From NCBI RefSeq assembly GCF_001544795.2, contig NZ_FCOI02000005.1:252402-316401 (forward strand): a DNA stretch of 64,000 bases, in the 5' to 3' direction. The position numbers and the translations under genes were made by a program. Under the pieces are notes generated by a model. The model saw nothing but the letters and a program-made list of their open reading frames with translations. It searched no databases and was not told the DNA's origin. This DNA is from Caballeronia temeraria. Its GTDB lineage: Bacteria > Pseudomonadota > Gammaproteobacteria > Burkholderiales > Burkholderiaceae. Positions 52,327 through 61,016 of this stretch are shown here, piece after piece (position 1 is the first letter of the stretch; each line of letters begins with the position of its first letter).

Positions 52327-53853
52327 TTACTGAAACGCCACCTCCGCGAAGCTCCGCAACTTCCGCGAATGCAGCTTCGACAACCCATTCTCGCGCAGCA
52401 GTTCCATCGCCTTGACGCCGATCTGCAAATGCTGATCCACTTGCGCCCGATAAAACTGATCGGCCATTCCCGGCAGCTTCAATTCCCCATGCAGCGGTTT
52501 ATCGGAGACGCATAACAACGTCCCGTACGGCACGCGAAACCTGAAACCATTCGCCGCGATCGTCGCGCTTTCCATATCGAGCGCCACCGCGCGGCTTTGC
52601 GACAAACGCCGCACCGGCTCGCGATGATCGCGCAGTTCCCAGTTACGGTTATCGACGCTTGCGACCGTGCCCGTGCGCATCACGCGCTTCAGGTCGACAC
52701 CCTCGAGCTGCGTCACCTGCGCGACCGCGCGTTCCAGCGCAACCTGCACTTCCGCGAGCGCAGGCACCGGTACCCACAGCGGCAGGTCGTCATCGAGTAC
52801 GTGATCCTCGCGCACGTAACCATGCGCCAGCACGTAATCGCCCAGACGCTGCGTATTGCGCAAGCCCGCGCAGTGCCCGAGCATGATCCACGCATGCGGA
52901 CGCAGCACCGCGATGTGATCCGTAATTGTCTTCGCGTTCGACGGCCCCACTCCGATGTTCACCATCGTGATGCCGCTGCCATCCGCGCGCTTCAGGTGAT
53001 ACGCGGGCATCTGCGGCAGACGCGCGGGCTGCGCGCCTTCCTCGGGCTGCTCGCCGAGGTTCGCGTTATACATGACGACATCGCCCGGCTCCACGAACGA
53101 CGAATACTCGCTGCGATACGCGCGCGTTTCCTCGTCGTCGGCGCGCGACATCATGGTGCGGCCGAGCTTCACGAACTCATCGATATAAAACTGGTAGTTC
53201 GTGTACAGCACATAGTTCTGGAAATGCGTGGGCGACGTCGCCGTATAGTGTCTCAGCCGATGCAGCGAGAAATCGACACGCGCCGCCGTGAACAGCGCGA
53301 GCGGATGCGGCTCGCCCGGCCCCGGCTCGTACGTGCCGTTGACGATGCGATCGTCGAGCAGCGCGAGGTCCGGCGTATCGAAGATATTGCGCATCGCGAG
53401 CAGCCGATCGCGGTCGAGATCGCCTTCGAGATGAATGCCTTCGGCAAACGCGAAGTGAATCGGAATGGGATGCGCGGACACGCCCACTTCGAGGCCCACG
53501 TGATGGTTTTTCGTCAGCAGTCGCAACTGCTCGCGATAATAATCGCCGAACAGATCGGGCCGCGTGAGCGTCGTCTCGTAGATGCCCGGCCCGGCCACGA
53601 AGCCGTACGAGCGCCGCGAATCGATCTGCGAGTTGAGCTCGGTGCGCACGCGCACGAACGGATAGCACGCGCGCACGCGATGCGTGAACTGCTCGTTGCG
53701 GCGATAGCGCGCGAATGCATCGCGCAGAAATGCGGTGTTCGCTTCATAGATCGCAGAAAGGCGCGCGACGGCCGCGGCGGGATCTTCGAAGGATTCGGTC
53801 GGAAAGTCGTTGGCGGGCGTGCCTTGCGTGCTCTGAGTCCGGTCGTTTGTCAT
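52327..53853 (-). CDS. amn: AMP nucleosidase
   Basis: A 508-residue AMP nucleosidase that splits AMP into adenine and ribose 5-phosphate, adjusting adenylate pools. The N-terminal regulatory domain (SYGFVAGPGIYETTLTRPDLF) and the nucleoside-phosphorylase-type catalytic domain (TMVNIGVGPSNAKTITDHIAVLRPHAWIMLGHCAGLRNTQRLGDYVLAHGYVREDHVLDDDLP; ALDMESATIAANGFRFRVPYGTLLCVSDKPLHGELK) are intact. Confidence 0.95.
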   Translation of the reverse strand: MTNDRTQSTQGTPANDFPTESFEDPAAAVARLSAIYEANTAFLRDAFARYRRNEQFTHRVRACYPFVRVRTELNSQIDSRRSYGFVAGPGIYETTLTRPDLFGDYYREQLRLLTKNHHVGLEVGVSAHPIPIHFAFAEGIHLEGDLDRDRLLAMRNIFDTPDLALLDDRIVNGTYEPGPGEPHPLALFTAARVDFSLHRLRHYTATSPTHFQNYVLYTNYQFYIDEFVKLGRTMMSRADDEETRAYRSEYSSFVEPGDVVMYNANLGEQPEEGAQPARLPQMPAYHLKRADGSGITMVNIGVGPSNAKTITDHIAVLRPHAWIMLGHCAGLRNTQRLGDYVLAHGYVREDHVLDDDLPLWVPVPALAEVQVALERAVAQVTQLEGVDLKRVMRTGTVASVDNRNWELRDHREPVRRLSQSRAVALDMESATIAANGFRFRVPYGTLLCVSDKPLHGELKLPGMADQFYRAQVDQHLQIGVKAMELLRENGLSKLHSRKLRSFAEVAFQ

Positions 53854-54084
53854 GATCTTGTGTCTTCTTCAAATGCCCTCGTAATGAATCGACATTAACA
53901 CGGAAGAATGTGTGAACCATGAAGTCCCTCTTCACGTGAGTGCGTGCGATCACACCTCGCAACACCTTTTTGGTTTGAGAAGTCATGATTCGCGAAAGCG
54001 GCGCAAAATAAGGCGTTGGCTGTGTGTTCGGCGCTCAGTCAGCAATCGTTTTGTTAGAATCCGGCCATCGCCTGGAGAACCATC

Positions 54085-54495
54085 ATGAAGCCGCACCTTT
54101 GCGCCGCCGCCGCGGCCGTCCTCGCCGCAGCAAGCTTCGGCGCATTCGCACAGCCGGCGCAGCAAGCCGCTCAAGCGGATCCCCAACCGGCGGCGCAGAA
54201 AATGTCGCCGGAAGAAGCCGCGGGCCTTCCCGATCTGAAAGCCATCAACCGTCCGCCCGCGAACGTCAGCTCGAAAGTCGAGATTTCGCCGCCGCGCACG
54301 CCGAGCTATCACGAATTGAGCACCAATGGCACGGAAATCACCGAATTCCGCGACAAGGGCAAGCCGGTCGAGATCGACGTGCGTTCGAATTTCGGCACGC
54401 GCTATCAGATGAGCTCGCCCGCAGATACCTCGCCGCAAGTGCGCGACAACGGCAAGGCAAGCACGCGTCTGCCGTCGATCAACCTGCACTACTGA
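54085..54495 (+). CDS. secreted DUF2782-type protein
   Basis: A 136-residue exported protein with a signal peptide cleaved near AFAQ (about 23), a Gln/Ala/Pro-rich spacer and a C-terminal small domain (TEITEFRDKGKPVEIDVRSNFGTRYQM). The domain and its position ahead of thrB match the DUF2782 proteins found near polA and thrB in beta- and gamma-proteobacteria. Function is unknown. Confidence 0.78.
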   Translation: MKPHLCAAAAAVLAAASFGAFAQPAQQAAQADPQPAAQKMSPEEAAGLPDLKAINRPPANVSSKVEISPPRTPSYHELSTNGTEITEFRDKGKPVEIDVRSNFGTRYQMSSPADTSPQVRDNGKASTRLPSINLHY

Positions 54496-54614
54496 TCCCG
54501 TAAGATTGCTTCCGGCCCGTTCCTTCCGGGCCGGTCGCGGCACCGCGGCTCCTTGTCCGGCGCCACCATTCACAGGCCTCTTCCCGGCCGTCCAACCTGA
54601 CCGACGTTTCCCGC

Positions 54615-55583
54615 ATGGCCGTCTTCACTCCCGTCACCAACGCCGATCTCGGCGACTGGCTGCAAGACTTCGATCTCGGCGATGTCGTCGAATTTCGCGG
54701 CATCCAGTCGGGCATCGAGAACAGCAATTTCTTTCTCACGACGACGCACGGCGAATACGTGCTCACGATCTTCGAGAATCTCACGGCAACGCAACTGCCG
54801 TTTTATCTCGATCTGATGCGCCATCTGGCGTCGCATCGCGTGCCCGTGCCCGATCCGATGCCGCGCCGCGACGGTTCGCTCTTCGGCATGCTGCACGGCA
54901 AGCCCGCGTCGATCGTGACGAAGCTCGAAGGCGCGCCCGAACTCGCACCCACGCCCGCGCACTGCATCGAAGTCGGACAGATGCTCGCGCGCCTGCACCT
55001 CGCCGGGCGCGACTTCGCGCAGCATCAGCCGAATCTGCGCAGCCTTTCGTGGTGGCAGGAAAAGGCGCCGTCGATCGTCGAGTTTCTGAGCCGCGAGCAG
55101 CGCGAACTGTTCGAAAACGAACTCGCTCATCAGGCGGCGTTTTTCGGCTCGGCGGATTACGCGTCGCTGCCCGAAGGTCCGTGTCATTGCGATCTGTTCC
55201 GCGACAACGTGCTGTTCGCGCACGGCCGCGAGCACGCGCGCCTCGGCGGCTTCTTCGACTTCTATTTCGCGGGCGTCGACAAGTGGCTTTTCGATGTCGC
55301 CGTGACGGTGAACGACTGGTGCATCGATCTCGAAACGGGCGTGCTCGATCCGGCGCGCGTCGATGCGATGCTGCGCGCATATCAGACCGTGCGGCCGTTC
55401 ACGCCTGCCGAAGAGCGTCACTGGAACGACATGCTGCGCGCCGGCGCGATGCGCTTCTGGGTCTCGCGCCTGTTCGACTTCCATCGCCCGCGCGAAGCAC
55501 AAATGCTGAAGGCGCACGATCCCGGCCATTTCGAACGCATTCTGCGCGAGCGCGTCAAAGCCGCTTCACCCGTTAATCGATAA
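54615..55583 (+). CDS. thrB: homoserine kinase, aminoglycoside phosphotransferase-like type
   Basis: A 322-residue ThrB of the APH/ChoK fold, phosphorylating homoserine for threonine synthesis. [28 protein letters not shown] (nucleotide loop and Lys region), [16 protein letters not shown] (catalytic Asp-Asn of the Brenner-like motif), and [26 protein letters not shown] (metal Asp) are visible. It precedes a membrane protein gene by 8 bp. Confidence 0.95.
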   Translation: MAVFTPVTNADLGDWLQDFDLGDVVEFRGIQSGIENSNFFLTTTHGEYVLTIFENLTATQLPFYLDLMRHLASHRVPVPDPMPRRDGSLFGMLHGKPASIVTKLEGAPELAPTPAHCIEVGQMLARLHLAGRDFAQHQPNLRSLSWWQEKAPSIVEFLSREQRELFENELAHQAAFFGSADYASLPEGPCHCDLFRDNVLFAHGREHARLGGFFDFYFAGVDKWLFDVAVTVNDWCIDLETGVLDPARVDAMLRAYQTVRPFTPAEERHWNDMLRAGAMRFWVSRLFDFHRPREAQMLKAHDPGHFERILRERVKAASPVNR

Positions 55584-55591
55584 CCAGCGAC

Positions 55592-56413
55592 ATGCGACTC
55601 ATCGAAGTTCCGGCCAAGACCGGCTACGTGTGGTTCCGCCAGGGCATCTGGCTGTTCCGCCGCAACCCGTTTGCGTTTCTCACGGTGTTCTTCGCCTATC
55701 TGTTCGTGATGACGCTGATCTCGCGCGTGCCGCTCGTCGGACCGCTGCTGCCGCTGCTGTTCATTCCGGGCGTCGCGGTCGGCTTCATGGCGGCGTGCCG
55801 CAACACGATCGCGGGCAAGCCCGTCTGGCCGACCATTCTCGTCGACGGATTCCGTTCGTATGGCAGCGTCGTCGCGCGCAGGCTGCTCGCGCTGGGCGCG
55901 CTCTACATCGTCGCGATGATGGTCATCTTCACGGCATCGGCGCTCGTCGACGGCGGCACGCTGCTCAACATCATGATGGGCGACGGACCGAGCGGCGATC
56001 CCGAGACGGTCGCCGCGAGCTTCAGCCCGCTTGCAGTGCTCGTCGCGATGGCGTGCTACATCCCCGTCGCGATGTTGTTCTGGTTCGCGCCGATTCTCGT
56101 CGCGTGGCACGACGTGCCGCCCGCGAAGGCGCTGTTCTTCAGCCTGGTGTCGTGCTGGCGCAATCGCGGCGCGTTCATTTTCTACGGCGTACTGTGGATC
56201 GCCATCGCGCTGGCGGTTTCGTTCGGCCTGACCGCGCTGATGCAGGCGCTCGGAACCGGACAGGAGATGGCGCTCGCGGTGCTGATGCCCGCGTCGATCA
56301 TCGTCACGACCGCGCTGTATTGCTCGTTCTACGCGACGTATCGCGGTTGCTTCGGCGTGCAATCGCCCGATTCGCCGGACATTCCCGACGCGACCGGCAC
56401 CCCCAACGCCTGA
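55592..56413 (+). CDS. BPSS1780-family integral membrane protein
   Basis: A 273-residue polytopic membrane protein beginning MRLIEVPAKTGYVWFRQGIWLFRRNPFAFL, the signature of the BPSS1780 family of beta-proteobacteria. Six hydrophobic segments are visible, and FWFAPILVAWHDVPPAKALFFSLVSCWRNRGAF is a conserved core. The function is unknown. It is probably co-transcribed with thrB (8-bp gap). Confidence 0.88.
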   Translation: MRLIEVPAKTGYVWFRQGIWLFRRNPFAFLTVFFAYLFVMTLISRVPLVGPLLPLLFIPGVAVGFMAACRNTIAGKPVWPTILVDGFRSYGSVVARRLLALGALYIVAMMVIFTASALVDGGTLLNIMMGDGPSGDPETVAASFSPLAVLVAMACYIPVAMLFWFAPILVAWHDVPPAKALFFSLVSCWRNRGAFIFYGVLWIAIALAVSFGLTALMQALGTGQEMALAVLMPASIIVTTALYCSFYATYRGCFGVQSPDSPDIPDATGTPNA

Positions 56414-56416
56414 CCG

Positions 56417-56449
56417 GATCGCCGCGCGCTACGTACGCGCGCGGCGATC
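56417..56449 (+). terminator. strong hairpin after the BPSS1780-family gene
   Basis: Perfect 12-bp arms, GATCGCCGCGCG / CGCGCGGCGATC, with a 9-base loop starting 3 bp after the stop codon. No T-run follows. Confidence 0.6.
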
Positions 56450-56521
56450 GTTCGTGCACGAAGCATTACACGTACACTAGCAAGACCGGCCTTCACGGCC
56501 CTTCCGCACGACGCCTTCGTC

Positions 56522-56983
56522 ATGACTTCGTCAAACGCCTTGCCTGAGTTTCCGCTCGAGCTCGATCAGCAGTTGTGCTTCGCGCTCTATTCGACTTCGC
56601 TCGCGATGACGAAGGCGTACAAGCCGCTCCTGGACAAGCTCGGCCTGACGTATCCGCAATATCTGGCGATGCTCGTGCTCTGGGAAGCCGACGACCTCAC
56701 CGTCAAGGAAATCGCCGCGCGCCTCTCGCTCGACTCGGCGACGATGACGCCGCTGCTCAAGCGTCTCGAAGCGCAGGGTTACGTCGAGCGCGTGCGCGGC
56801 GTCGAGGATGAGCGGCAAGTCCATATCCACCTGACCGAGGCCGGCAGCGCGCTCAAGCAGGCCGCCCGCGCAATTCCGGCGGAAATCTACTGCGCATCCG
56901 GCTCCGACCTCGACGCGATGTTGCGCCTGCGCAGCGATCTGGCCCGGCTGCGCGCGTCGCTCGGCGAATACCTCGACAACTGA
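56522..56983 (+). CDS. ohrR: MarR-family organic hydroperoxide sensor OhrR
   Basis: A 153-residue MarR protein of the OhrR group. The sensing Cys is in [24 protein letters not shown] (about residue 19), followed by the winged helix [42 protein letters not shown]. Oxidation by organic peroxides releases it from DNA. It directly precedes ohr on the same strand, as in many proteobacteria. Confidence 0.94.
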   Translation: MTSSNALPEFPLELDQQLCFALYSTSLAMTKAYKPLLDKLGLTYPQYLAMLVLWEADDLTVKEIAARLSLDSATMTPLLKRLEAQGYVERVRGVEDERQVHIHLTEAGSALKQAARAIPAEIYCASGSDLDAMLRLRSDLARLRASLGEYLDN

Positions 56984-57027
56984 TCTTTAAGCGATAGCGA
57001 CCGGCTAACGCCGCGATCACGATATTT

Positions 57028-57045
57028 TAATTTGCACACTAATTA
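57028..57045. promoter_or_regulatory. candidate OhrR operator upstream of ohr
   Basis: TAATT (57028-57032) and AATTA (57041-57045) form an inverted repeat with an 8-bp centre in a locally A/T-rich stretch, 70-90 bp before the ohr start. OhrR operators are A/T-rich palindromes with AATT cores, so this fits. Confidence 0.45.
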
Positions 57046-57114
57046 TTATCGCGATACATTTACGCCCGTGGTGAACGCAACTTCGATCTGACAACCGAAA
57101 CACGGAGAGAACTG

Positions 57115-57534
57115 ATGAACATCCTGTACAAAGCAACGGCGACGAGCACCGGCGGACGTGATGGCCGCGCGATTTCCTCGGATGAGCAACTTAACGTGAA
57201 ACTGAGCGCGCCGAAGGAACTGGGCGGATCGGGCGCGGCGGGAACGAATCCCGAGCAGTTGTTCGCCGCCGGCTATTCGGCGTGCTTCCTGTCCGCGATG
57301 AAGTTCGTCGCAGGCCAGCAAAAGCGCGCGGTTCCGGCCGACACGACCGTCACCGCCGATGTGGGCGTCGGTCCCAACGATGCAGGCGGTTTCAAGCTCG
57401 ACATCGAATTGCGCGTTTCGCTCCCCGGCCTCGATGCGACGGAAGCCCACGCGCTGGTGGAAGCCGCACACAAGGTCTGCCCGTACTCGAACGCGACGCG
57501 CAATAACGTCGATGTGCGCGTGAAGGTCATCTAA
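57115..57534 (+). CDS. ohr: organic hydroperoxide resistance protein Ohr
   Basis: A 139-residue Ohr/OsmC-fold thiol peroxidase reducing organic and fatty-acid hydroperoxides. The two catalytic cysteines are in AAGYSACFLSAMKFVA (about 60) and AHKVCPYSNATRNNV (about 124), and an Arg is conserved in the N-terminal strand region. GGAGAGAACTG precedes the ATG, and a terminator follows. Controlled by the adjacent OhrR. Confidence 0.96.
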   Translation: MNILYKATATSTGGRDGRAISSDEQLNVKLSAPKELGGSGAAGTNPEQLFAAGYSACFLSAMKFVAGQQKRAVPADTTVTADVGVGPNDAGGFKLDIELRVSLPGLDATEAHALVEAAHKVCPYSNATRNNVDVRVKVI

Positions 57535-57556
57535 ACGAAGCGCGAGCCGAAAAGAA

Positions 57557-57583
57557 AAATGCCGGCCCGAAGGCCGGCATTTT
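57557..57583 (+). terminator. rho-independent terminator of ohr
   Basis: AAATGCCGGCC / GGCCGGCATTT with loop CGAA ends in a short T-run. Because the arms end in A and T runs, it can also act for the minus-strand DUF3563 gene. Confidence 0.88.
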
Positions 57584-57626
57584 CAGAACCGCCGTCAATG
57601 ATCCGGCATTCGCCGGAATCAAAAGC

Positions 57627-57800
57627 TTAGTTCGACATCCACGCCGGATGACGCGCCACGGCACGCTGGTCCAGCTTCTTCATACGATATTCGAGATCGT
57701 AAATGTCGGTGGCTTCGGCGAGATAGGCGTCGTCGCGTGCGCGATCGCGCTGGTCGGCGGACTTCGTCAGAAACAGGAAAATGCGGCTGATCAGGAACAT
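57627..57800 (-). CDS. DUF3563 family small protein
   Basis: A 57-residue protein, start ATG 57800 with GAGG upstream, stop TAA at 57627. It reads MFLISRIFLFLTKSADQRDR and then DDAYLAEATDIYDLEYRMKKLDQ, ending RHPAWMSN. This is the pattern of DUF3563, a tiny family of Burkholderiales with a hydrophobic N-terminus and an acidic helix with Tyr. Function unknown. It sits tail-to-tail with ohr and shares the hairpin at 57557-57583. Confidence 0.85.
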   Translation of the reverse strand: MFLISRIFLFLTKSADQRDRARDDAYLAEATDIYDLEYRMKKLDQRAVARHPAWMSN

Positions 57801-57938
57801 GGTGGGCCTCGCTTGAATACTGGGGTTATTACCTATGAGACCGATTATAGGGTAATCCCTGATCCAACACCAGCCTTTTCCGCTAGAACGCTGATACTAA
57901 AGACTAAATTGCAACACTCGAAACGCCGGACACGGCCA

Positions 57939-59099
57939 TCAGGCGACGTACGCGTCGCGTGCAGCCTCGCCCGGACGCCGCTGATGCTTGAAAAATTCCC
58001 ACATCACCGCCGACGAATCCGGCCCTTTCGATGAATGAAACGCGACAGTGTCGTCGCCGCCCGCCCACGAATGGCCGAGACCGCGCACGATCGAAGTCTT
58101 GACGACGCGTCGGCCGCTCTTGACGTAATCCGTGACGACGCCGTCCGGATGCGTCTCTTCGCGCGCCTCGCCCGCCCGGCGATTGCCCGCGGCATCGAGG
58201 AAACCATTCAGCCTCAGAAACTGCTTCGTCAGTTGCTCGGCATTCGCAGCCGTCACCACGGAATCCAGTTCGCCGTGCACGATGATCGCCGGCATGCCTG
58301 GATAATCGCGGACGTCGACGGCCGCGTCGATCAGCGTGACGGGATCGCTTCGAGCGCCGCGGCGCATGACGTCCATCGCGCCGATAGCCGAGCGCGCTTC
58401 GCCGAAAACCACGCCCGAATGCAGGCCGACAGCCGCGAACACGTGCGGATAACGCACGGCGAGCAGCGCCGCGAGTCCCGCGCCGGCGGACATGCCCGCG
58501 ACATAGACGCGCTCTGGATCCAGATCGTGCTCTTCGATCATCGCGTTCACGAGCGACACCACGGACGCAGCCTCGCCGCCGCCTCCGCCGCCGGAATCGT
58601 CATACCAGCGCCAACAGCGATGCGCGTGATCGTGCTTCGACTGCTCCGGGTACAACACGGCGAAACCGTACCGGTCGGCCAGCAGATTGATGCGCGTGCC
58701 TTGCGCGAACTCGTCCGCGTTCTGCTTGCAGCCGTGCAGCATCACGACCAGCGGCATCGGTTCCGCGCCGGTTTTCGGCGGCATATAGAGCGCGTACGAC
58801 AAATGATTGACGAAACGTCCGGTCGTCGGCGGCGCCGAGTGATAGGAGCGCGCCCATTTGCCGCGCGCCCATGCGGACGCACGCGGCCGCACGCGCGATT
58901 CGCGCTGCGCGGGACGCGCGCTGGCGCGAGGCGCCGCAGTCGACTTGGCCGACGCACCCGATTTCAGCTTCGATTTGACGGTCTTCGCGCGCGCGGGCTT
59001 CGCCGCCGCACGGGGCTTCGGTGCGCGAATCGCTTCGACCTGGCCAGCGACCAGGCGTCTCAAGCCGCGCAGCCAGAGCTTGGTAAGGCTCTTCGACAT
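57939..59099 (-). CDS. PHB depolymerase-family esterase
   Basis: A 386-residue alpha/beta hydrolase of the extracellular poly(3-hydroxybutyrate) depolymerase/LpqC type. Residues 1-100 are an Ala/Lys/Arg-rich low-complexity region with no signal peptide. The catalytic part has VVMLHGCKQNADEFAQGTRINLLADRYGF (oxyanion loop), VAGMSAGAGLAALLA (GxSxG nucleophile), the Asp in IIVHGELDSVV, and the His in GLGHSWAGGDD. The start at 59099 is chosen over the frame to 59180. It may act on intracellular polyester or another ester. Confidence 0.85.
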   Translation of the reverse strand: MSKSLTKLWLRGLRRLVAGQVEAIRAPKPRAAAKPARAKTVKSKLKSGASAKSTAAPRASARPAQRESRVRPRASAWARGKWARSYHSAPPTTGRFVNHLSYALYMPPKTGAEPMPLVVMLHGCKQNADEFAQGTRINLLADRYGFAVLYPEQSKHDHAHRCWRWYDDSGGGGGGEAASVVSLVNAMIEEHDLDPERVYVAGMSAGAGLAALLAVRYPHVFAAVGLHSGVVFGEARSAIGAMDVMRRGARSDPVTLIDAAVDVRDYPGMPAIIVHGELDSVVTAANAEQLTKQFLRLNGFLDAAGNRRAGEAREETHPDGVVTDYVKSGRRVVKTSIVRGLGHSWAGGDDTVAFHSSKGPDSSAVMWEFFKHQRRPGEAARDAYVA

Positions 59100-59431
59100 T
59101 CGGCTTTGTCCTCCACATACGTGCAATGAGATGGCGCGGCAAAAAAGCGCGCCGGGTTGTGCATTGCACAATAACACCAAAACGGCGGGGTGGCGTATGT
59201 GCCTTGCTTACATATCGGGATGAATTAAGAGCAGTTCAAGAAAATAGCCAAAATTAAACGAAAGTTACGCGATGTAACCGCAACCTGGTTTCAGCAATGT
59301 CGTAAAATTCAGTATCTTCCCAAGCGTTATACTGGCGTGGATTTGCGGCGGTTTGTCGAAGCATTCGTATCGACATCATTCCGGCGTAGCCACTGCCGCA
59401 CTGCAGCAACCTCCATTCCCAAGAAAAACCC
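59100..59431. other. divergent intergenic region
   Basis: These 332 bp lie between the esterase and the PAP2 gene. They are relatively A/T-rich around 59210-59330 and should contain both promoters. No supported gene or obvious operator is seen. Confidence 0.35.
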
Positions 59432-60118
59432 ATGAACGTGGACCTTTCCGTTTCCACCTGGATTTCCGTGACCGCTCTCGGCAGCGTCGGCGTGATGGGG
59501 CCGGTGGCGCTCATCGTCGCTGCCTGGCTCGCCTTAGGCTACCGCTGGAAGTACGCGGGCGCGTGGCTCGCGCTGCTCGGCGCGGCGAGCGGCCTCGTCG
59601 CGTTGAGCAAGATTGCTTTCATCGGCTGGGGTATCGGGGTGCGCCATCTCGATTTCACCGGCATCAGCGGACATGCGCTCATGTCCACGGCGGTGCTGCC
59701 GGTCGCGATATTCGTCGCGCTGCTGCCCACGCGCGGCGCGGTACGCGCCATCGGCGTTGCGATCGGGCTGTTATTGGGCGTGTGGGTCGGTGTATCGCGG
59801 GTCGTGCTCGACGCGCATTCGGTATCGGAAGTGGTGGCGGGCTGTGCGCTCGGCGCGACGGTCGCGCTCGCGTTCGTGTGGTTCGCGTGGCGCGCCGAGT
59901 CCGGCAAGCTCGCGCCGGCGCCCGTTGCCGCGAGTCTCGCGGCGGTCGTCGTGGCCTTGCACGGCGTGCCGGTGCCGACTCAACACTGGATCACGGAAAT
60001 CGCGCTCGGGCTCTCGGGCCACGAGCGTCCGTATGTGCGGGCGAGCTGGAAGGCGAAGGCTTTTCGCGCGCCGGAACGCCGCACGGAACTGCAACCGGAC
60101 GAACGCACGGCCGCCTGA
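59432..60118 (+). CDS. PAP2-family membrane phosphatase, variant active site
   Basis: A 228-residue membrane protein with five or six hydrophobic helices. Two of the three phosphatase motifs are clear: SGHALMSTAV (catalytic His region) and SRVVLDAHSVSEVVAG (second His). The last acidic residue is Glu where most enzymes have Asp, and the first motif (KxxxxxxRP) is poorly kept. Likely substrates are lipid phosphates such as undecaprenyl or phosphatidyl phosphates. Confidence 0.8.
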   Translation: MNVDLSVSTWISVTALGSVGVMGPVALIVAAWLALGYRWKYAGAWLALLGAASGLVALSKIAFIGWGIGVRHLDFTGISGHALMSTAVLPVAIFVALLPTRGAVRAIGVAIGLLLGVWVGVSRVVLDAHSVSEVVAGCALGATVALAFVWFAWRAESGKLAPAPVAASLAAVVVALHGVPVPTQHWITEIALGLSGHERPYVRASWKAKAFRAPERRTELQPDERTAA

Positions 60119-60147
60119 CACGGCCGTCGCGTTCGCGGCATGAACCT

Positions 60148-60972
60148 TTAGTCGTTCACGCCGATGATCACGCTCGACGCCTTGATCACCGCGACGGCCT
60201 TCTGACCTTGCGCGAGACCGAGCGTATCGGCGCTCTGATTCGTGATGATCGCGGTGATCGTCGTGCCGCCGTCGAGCGACAGCGACACTTCCGCGTTCAC
60301 CGCGCCCTTCGTCACGCTGGCCACCGTGCCGCGCAACTGATTGCGCGCCGACAGCTTCGCGTTCGTGTCTTCCATCAGCATGACCCACGACGCCTTGATG
60401 AGCGCGAAGGCATCGCTGCCTTCCTTCAGACCCAGCGACTGCGTGCTTTCGTGCGTGACGACCGCGACGATCGTCTGTCCGCCGGGCAAGCCGAGCTCGA
60501 TTTCATCGTTGACGGCGCCGCGCGTGACCTTCGTCACCTTCCCGGCCAGTTGATTGCGCGCGCTTGTCTTCATGCCTAGTCTTCCGATCAGTTGCCAGTC
60601 GTGGGCGAAGCCTTCGATGGCCGCGCCCGCCCGTTCCAGAAATTTCCGATGCTCGCGCTCGATCGCACCATAGGTGTCGATGAGGCGCAGCGCGGCCGGC
60701 GTGAGCGTCGTGCCGCCGCCGCCCTTGCCGCCGGTCGCGCTCATCACGAGCGGCTCGCCGGCAAGGTTGTTCATCGTATCGACGGCGTCCCACGCGCCCT
60801 TGTAACTCATGCCGACGGCCTTCGCCGCTGCGGTGATCGATCCCGAGTCGCGAATCGCGGCCAGCAGTGCGATGCGCGCCGAGCCGCCCAGCGTTTCCGT
60901 GCCGCTTCGCAGCCAGACGGAACCACCGAGTTTCAGCGGATCGCGCACCTTCGACGGTGCTGTTTTACTCAT
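60148..60972 (-). CDS. modE: molybdate-responsive regulator ModE
   Basis: A 274-residue ModE. The N-terminal winged helix (GGSARIALLAAIRDSGSITAAAKAVGMSYKGAWDAVDTMNNLAGEPLV, TGGKGGGGTTLTPAALRLI) is followed by two MOP/TOBE molybdate-binding domains (TSARNQLAGKVTKVTRGAVNDEIELGLPGG; LSARNQLRGTVASVTKGAVNAEVSLSLDGG). Bound molybdate usually makes it repress the modABC transporter, which is not in this window. Confidence 0.95.
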   Translation of the reverse strand: MSKTAPSKVRDPLKLGGSVWLRSGTETLGGSARIALLAAIRDSGSITAAAKAVGMSYKGAWDAVDTMNNLAGEPLVMSATGGKGGGGTTLTPAALRLIDTYGAIEREHRKFLERAGAAIEGFAHDWQLIGRLGMKTSARNQLAGKVTKVTRGAVNDEIELGLPGGQTIVAVVTHESTQSLGLKEGSDAFALIKASWVMLMEDTNAKLSARNQLRGTVASVTKGAVNAEVSLSLDGGTTITAIITNQSADTLGLAQGQKAVAVIKASSVIIGVND

Positions 60973-61016
60973 CTATCGCCTCTGGGATCGTGCTGAAACA
61001 ATGAACGCGTGACGCA

